In this document: piece after piece, positions 5,209 to 6,941 of the stretch | How positions within the stretch are numbered: position 1 is the first letter of the stretch | Layout of the letters: the number at the start of each line of letters is the position of its first letter | NCBI GenBank assembly: GCA_937902805.1 | Contig: CALEMB010000171.1 | Span: 1 to 6,941, forward strand | Source of the DNA: an uncultured Bacteroidales bacterium | GTDB lineage: Bacteria > Bacteroidota > Bacteroidia > Bacteroidales > F082 | Length of the DNA stretch: 6,941 nucleotides | Reading direction: 5' to 3' | Notes under the pieces: generated by a model | What the model saw: the letters and a program-made list of their open reading frames with translations, nothing else | The model's database searches: none | Told to the model about the DNA's origin: nothing | Made by a program: the position numbers and the translations under genes

Positions 5209-6384
5209 TTACATCAGTTTTTGATAAAACTGCCACCATTTGTCAGGCAGCTCGTTGCGCATGGCTTGGTCGTAGTCTTCCTTGGAGCAGGGGATGAAGT
5301 GGTGCCGCTCGTAACGCTTGTCGTCGTTTTGCATGAACGACATGTCCATCCACCACTTGCCTGTGATTTTGTGGCAGAGGAAGACTATATCATTTTGATT
5401 ATCGCCAATCTGCACATTGAAACGCTTGAAGTCGGTGCTGTCCAGGGTGGGGATGTCGTCCTGGCGTTGGGAGAAGCCTTCGATGAAGTACCAAATCATC
5501 TCGGCGATGAGGTTGGCCGTGCGGGCGTTGATGTCGTAATGCGGGTTGTATTCGAAGAAACCGATGGAGGAGAGCTTATAGCTCAGTCCGGCATAACGTG
5601 TCATGCGGCAGGCCTCTTCGCCGTTGAAGCCGTTGGGCGAAGCGTTGTGTACACCTGGTGCATCGGCGGCACGGATGGCACTGATGTCGAAACTCAAGAG
5701 GTTGGCATTGCGGATGAGCGGCTCGGCCAGTTCTATGTTTTGCTTGATGTTGCCCAAACGATAAGCATCGAAAAGCAGCTGTTTCATTAGCTCAATATTC
5801 TCTGTGTCAACATAATATGACTGGTATCCAATATTGGTGAAGTTGAACAGGAAATTGGGTTGATGCAGGATGATGTGGCTTAGATAGGAGTGGGAGTGGA
5901 GCGCGTCTTTGTCGTTGCCGATGTCAAACATGGGGTCGACGGCGGCAATGTTGATGAGCTTGCCTGTCGGCTCGTACACCTGGTACATCGTATAGGTCAG
6001 GTCTTGTCCCGCCCCGATGACGATGGGCACGATTTTGTTTTTCATCAACTCGGTAAGCACCTGGTTGAAGGCAAAATAGGTGTCGTTGATTTCCTTGCCG
6101 ATTCTGATGTTGCCGAGGTCGATGATTTGGAGTTGGGGCCAATGGTTGAAGAGGGGATAAAGAGCCTTGCGGATATGCTCGATGCCATCGGCGCAGCCTT
6201 TGTTGTCGACAGCTCCACGTTCTTCCTTGACACCTACGATGGCCAATTGAACTCCGTCGAGGTCGGGAAATGTGTTTTCATTGCGATAAATGTGGATGGT
6301 CTCGCCCAAGGTCAGTTTGCCAGGCCGAAACGCTTCGCTGAAACATTTTTCGGAAACAGGCTCAAGGAAGATACTGATGTCCAT
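5209..6384 (-). CDS. Arginase/formimidoylglutamase-family protein with degenerate metal site
   Basis: A 391-aa cytoplasmic ureohydrolase-fold protein. The family landmarks are present in order but altered. The GGDHS motif is GAGQDLT (124-130), so the histidine ligand is Gln127. The DAHxD motif is DPMFD (150-154), keeping both aspartates but with Met152 for His. SFDxD is SFDIS (231-235), keeping Asp233 but with Ser235 for Asp. DAPG (241-244), NGFNGEEA and FEYNPHYD (277-284) are conserved-looking. Three of the six usual Mn ligands are therefore missing. I recall this QDLT form in many Bacteroidota proteins annotated as formimidoylglutamase, so it is probably a stable subfamily and not a decaying gene. 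The reading frame is intact. Canonical arginase or agmatinase activity is doubtful; a non-catalytic, single-metal or altered-substrate role is possible. It follows a deoxyhypusine-synthase-like gene on the same strand, suggesting a link to polyamines. ATG 6384 has no clear Shine-Dalgarno. Confidence 0.8.
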   Translation of the reverse strand: MDISIFLEPVSEKCFSEAFRPGKLTLGETIHIYRNENTFPDLDGVQLAIVGVKEERGAVDNKGCADGIEHIRKALYPLFNHWPQLQIIDLGNIRIGKEINDTYFAFNQVLTELMKNKIVPIVIGAGQDLTYTMYQVYEPTGKLINIAAVDPMFDIGNDKDALHSHSYLSHIILHQPNFLFNFTNIGYQSYYVDTENIELMKQLLFDAYRLGNIKQNIELAEPLIRNANLLSFDISAIRAADAPGVHNASPNGFNGEEACRMTRYAGLSYKLSSIGFFEYNPHYDINARTANLIAEMIWYFIEGFSQRQDDIPTLDSTDFKRFNVQIGDNQNDIVFLCHKITGKWWMDMSFMQNDDKRYERHHFIPCSKEDYDQAMRNELPDKWWQFYQKLM

Positions 6385-6404
6385 GATGGCTTTCTGTCGC
6401 TTTG

Positions 6405-6479
6405 CGTCATTGCGAGGAACGAAGCAATCCAGAGAATAATACTAGAGCCCTGGATTGCTTCACTGCGTTCGCAATGACG
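6405..6479. repeat. 75-bp imperfect palindromic repeat (REP/MITE-like)
   Basis: The left arm (6405-6432, starting CGTCATTGCGAGGAACGAAG) and right arm (6450-6479, ending GCGTTCGCAATGACG) are reverse complements over a 9-bp outer block (CGTCATTGC/GCAATGACG) and a 12-bp inner block (GAAGCAATCCAG/CTGGATTGCTTC). A short mismatched stretch separates the blocks and a 17-nt loop lies in the centre. I recognise this CATTGCGAGG...GAAGCAATCC type as a dispersed palindromic repeat found in many bacterial genomes. It sits in the gap between two same-strand genes, where its hairpin in the mRNA could affect stability or partial termination. It has no T-tract, so it is not a standard terminator. No transposase is attached. 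Confidence 0.85.
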
Positions 6480-6500
6480 TCGAGCGCGTCTTATGATAAA

Positions 6501-6941
6501 TTATTTTTGATACAACTTCTGCCAGTTCTTATACTCACGCTCTTTCCACGGTGCATTGTGGTAGGCGTAGCTGACGATGGCGGGGATGACGGTGGTGCCT
6601 TCGGCGTAGACCATCTGTTGGAGATCTTCGCTCACCTTGCCCCATGAGCCAGCCTCAAGCAACGTCGAGGACGAACAAGCGCCGTCGCGAACGTCGGCCA
6701 CGGTGATTTGGATGGCATATTTGTGCATGGGCACTTCGTGACCCAGGATTTCGGCGCAAACGACGGTGTCCTGTGCGAAGTTCTTGGGTGTGCCGCCACC
6801 GACCATAAAGAGGCCCGACTGCGGGCTGTTCATCTTGATTTCGGTGAGTTCGAGGAAGTCGGCCACTGAGTCGATGCTAACGTAAGGCTTGCCGGCTTTC
6901 TTGCGGAGCCACTGGTGCTTGCCGATGCCGAAGCCGGCGCT
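6501..6941 (-). CDS. Deoxyhypusine-synthase-like protein, C-terminal part (start outside window)
   Basis: The frame is open from the window edge to TAA at 6501-6503, giving 146 visible residues; the true start lies beyond 6941. The GTG at 6866 is internal and should not be used as a start. Visible landmarks, numbered from the edge: GFGIGKHQW near the start, GGGTPKN (48-54), matching the GGGxPKH block of deoxyhypusine synthases, and EAGSWGK (96-102). Lys102 of the SWGK motif corresponds to the lysine that forms the enzyme-butylimine intermediate. In eukaryotes and archaea this NAD-dependent enzyme moves the aminobutyl group of spermidine onto eIF5A. Bacteria lack that substrate, and bacterial homologues are thought to act in polyamine synthesis, for example of homospermidine. 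The conserved lysine suggests an active enzyme. The same-strand ureohydrolase-like gene 116 bp downstream supports a polyamine setting. The exact substrate is unknown. Confidence 0.85.
   Translation of the reverse strand, partial: SAGFGIGKHQWLRKKAGKPYVSIDSVADFLELTEIKMNSPQSGLFMVGGGTPKNFAQDTVVCAEILGHEVPMHKYAIQITVADVRDGACSSSTLLEAGSWGKVSEDLQQMVYAEGTTVIPAIVSYAYHNAPWKEREYKNWQKLYQK

Noticed and set aside
5221..5790. Plus-strand open frame of 189 codons
   Set aside because: It lies wholly antisense to the arginase-like gene, whose protein has clear family motifs. The translation has a biased Val/Gly/Asp composition typical of a GC-rich shadow frame.
5890..6477. Plus-strand open frame of 195 codons
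   Set aside because: It is antisense to the arginase-like gene and runs into the palindromic repeat; its C-terminal residues are just the translated repeat. No recognisable domain.
6402..6647. Plus-strand frame of 81 codons
   Set aside because: It starts in the palindromic repeat and continues antisense to the SWGK region of the deoxyhypusine-synthase-like gene.
6501..6866. GTG at 6866 as the start of the deoxyhypusine-synthase-like gene
   Set aside because: The frame stays open to the window edge and the upstream residues (GFGIGKHQW and following) are family-like, so the GTG is an internal valine codon.
1..6941. CRISPR array, tRNA or rRNA genes
   Set aside because: No regularly spaced repeats beyond the single 17-bp pair in a coding region, and no cloverleaf or rRNA-like sequence was noticed on either strand by eye.

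Overview
The window looks like a contig end from a short-read assembly of a Bacteroidota (probably Bacteroidales) genome. The taxon is inferred from several signals. There are TAnnTTTG-type promoter boxes, and an SQCKK-type lipoprotein with a fimbrillin-like N-terminus and an FGE/FISUMP-like C-terminus. There is a small secreted protein with a PLGGGL membrane tail, and a deoxyhypusine-synthase-like gene sits beside an arginase-family gene. The first 39 bases are not biological: they match the 3' part of the Illumina TruSeq/P5 read-1 adapter, so real sequence starts near base 40.

Layout. (1) Bases 41-124 hold the last codons of an unidentified plus-strand ORF. It converges, across a hairpin terminator at about 134-161, on a large AT-rich minus-strand gene (180-2057) for a stand-alone HNH-type nuclease of unknown system. 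(2) Upstream of that gene on the minus strand is a two-gene unit separated by 1 nt: a small secreted protein with a C-terminal sorting-like tail (3758-4090) and a 548-aa lipoprotein (2110-3756). A Bacteroidota-type promoter at about 4389-4418 (minus) would give this unit an approximately 290-nt leader containing several overlapping inverted repeats. (3) Diverging from it is a likely toxin-antitoxin pair on the plus strand: a 50-aa charged protein (4489-4641, with a strong Shine-Dalgarno) and, 4 nt later, a TacT/AtaT-like GNAT acetyltransferase (4646-5200). (4) From 5209 to the end, in visibly GC-richer sequence, is a minus-strand pair: a partial deoxyhypusine-synthase-like gene (6501 to beyond the window) followed by an arginase/formimidoylglutamase-family gene (5209-6384). 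A 75-bp imperfect palindromic repeat (6405-6479) lies between them.

How they work together. The right-hand pair is probably chromosomal core and polyamine-linked, although the arginase-like protein has lost half of the usual manganese ligands. The left two thirds look like an accessory region: HNH protein, surface proteins and a toxin-antitoxin pair, next to an ORF remnant at an assembly break. The points most worth following are the structured leader, the HNH protein with unassigned flanking domains, the GNAT toxin with a small antitoxin not visibly of the usual ribbon-helix-helix type, and the metal-site-degenerate ureohydrolase homologue. I found no CRISPR array, tRNA, rRNA or intact insertion sequence.
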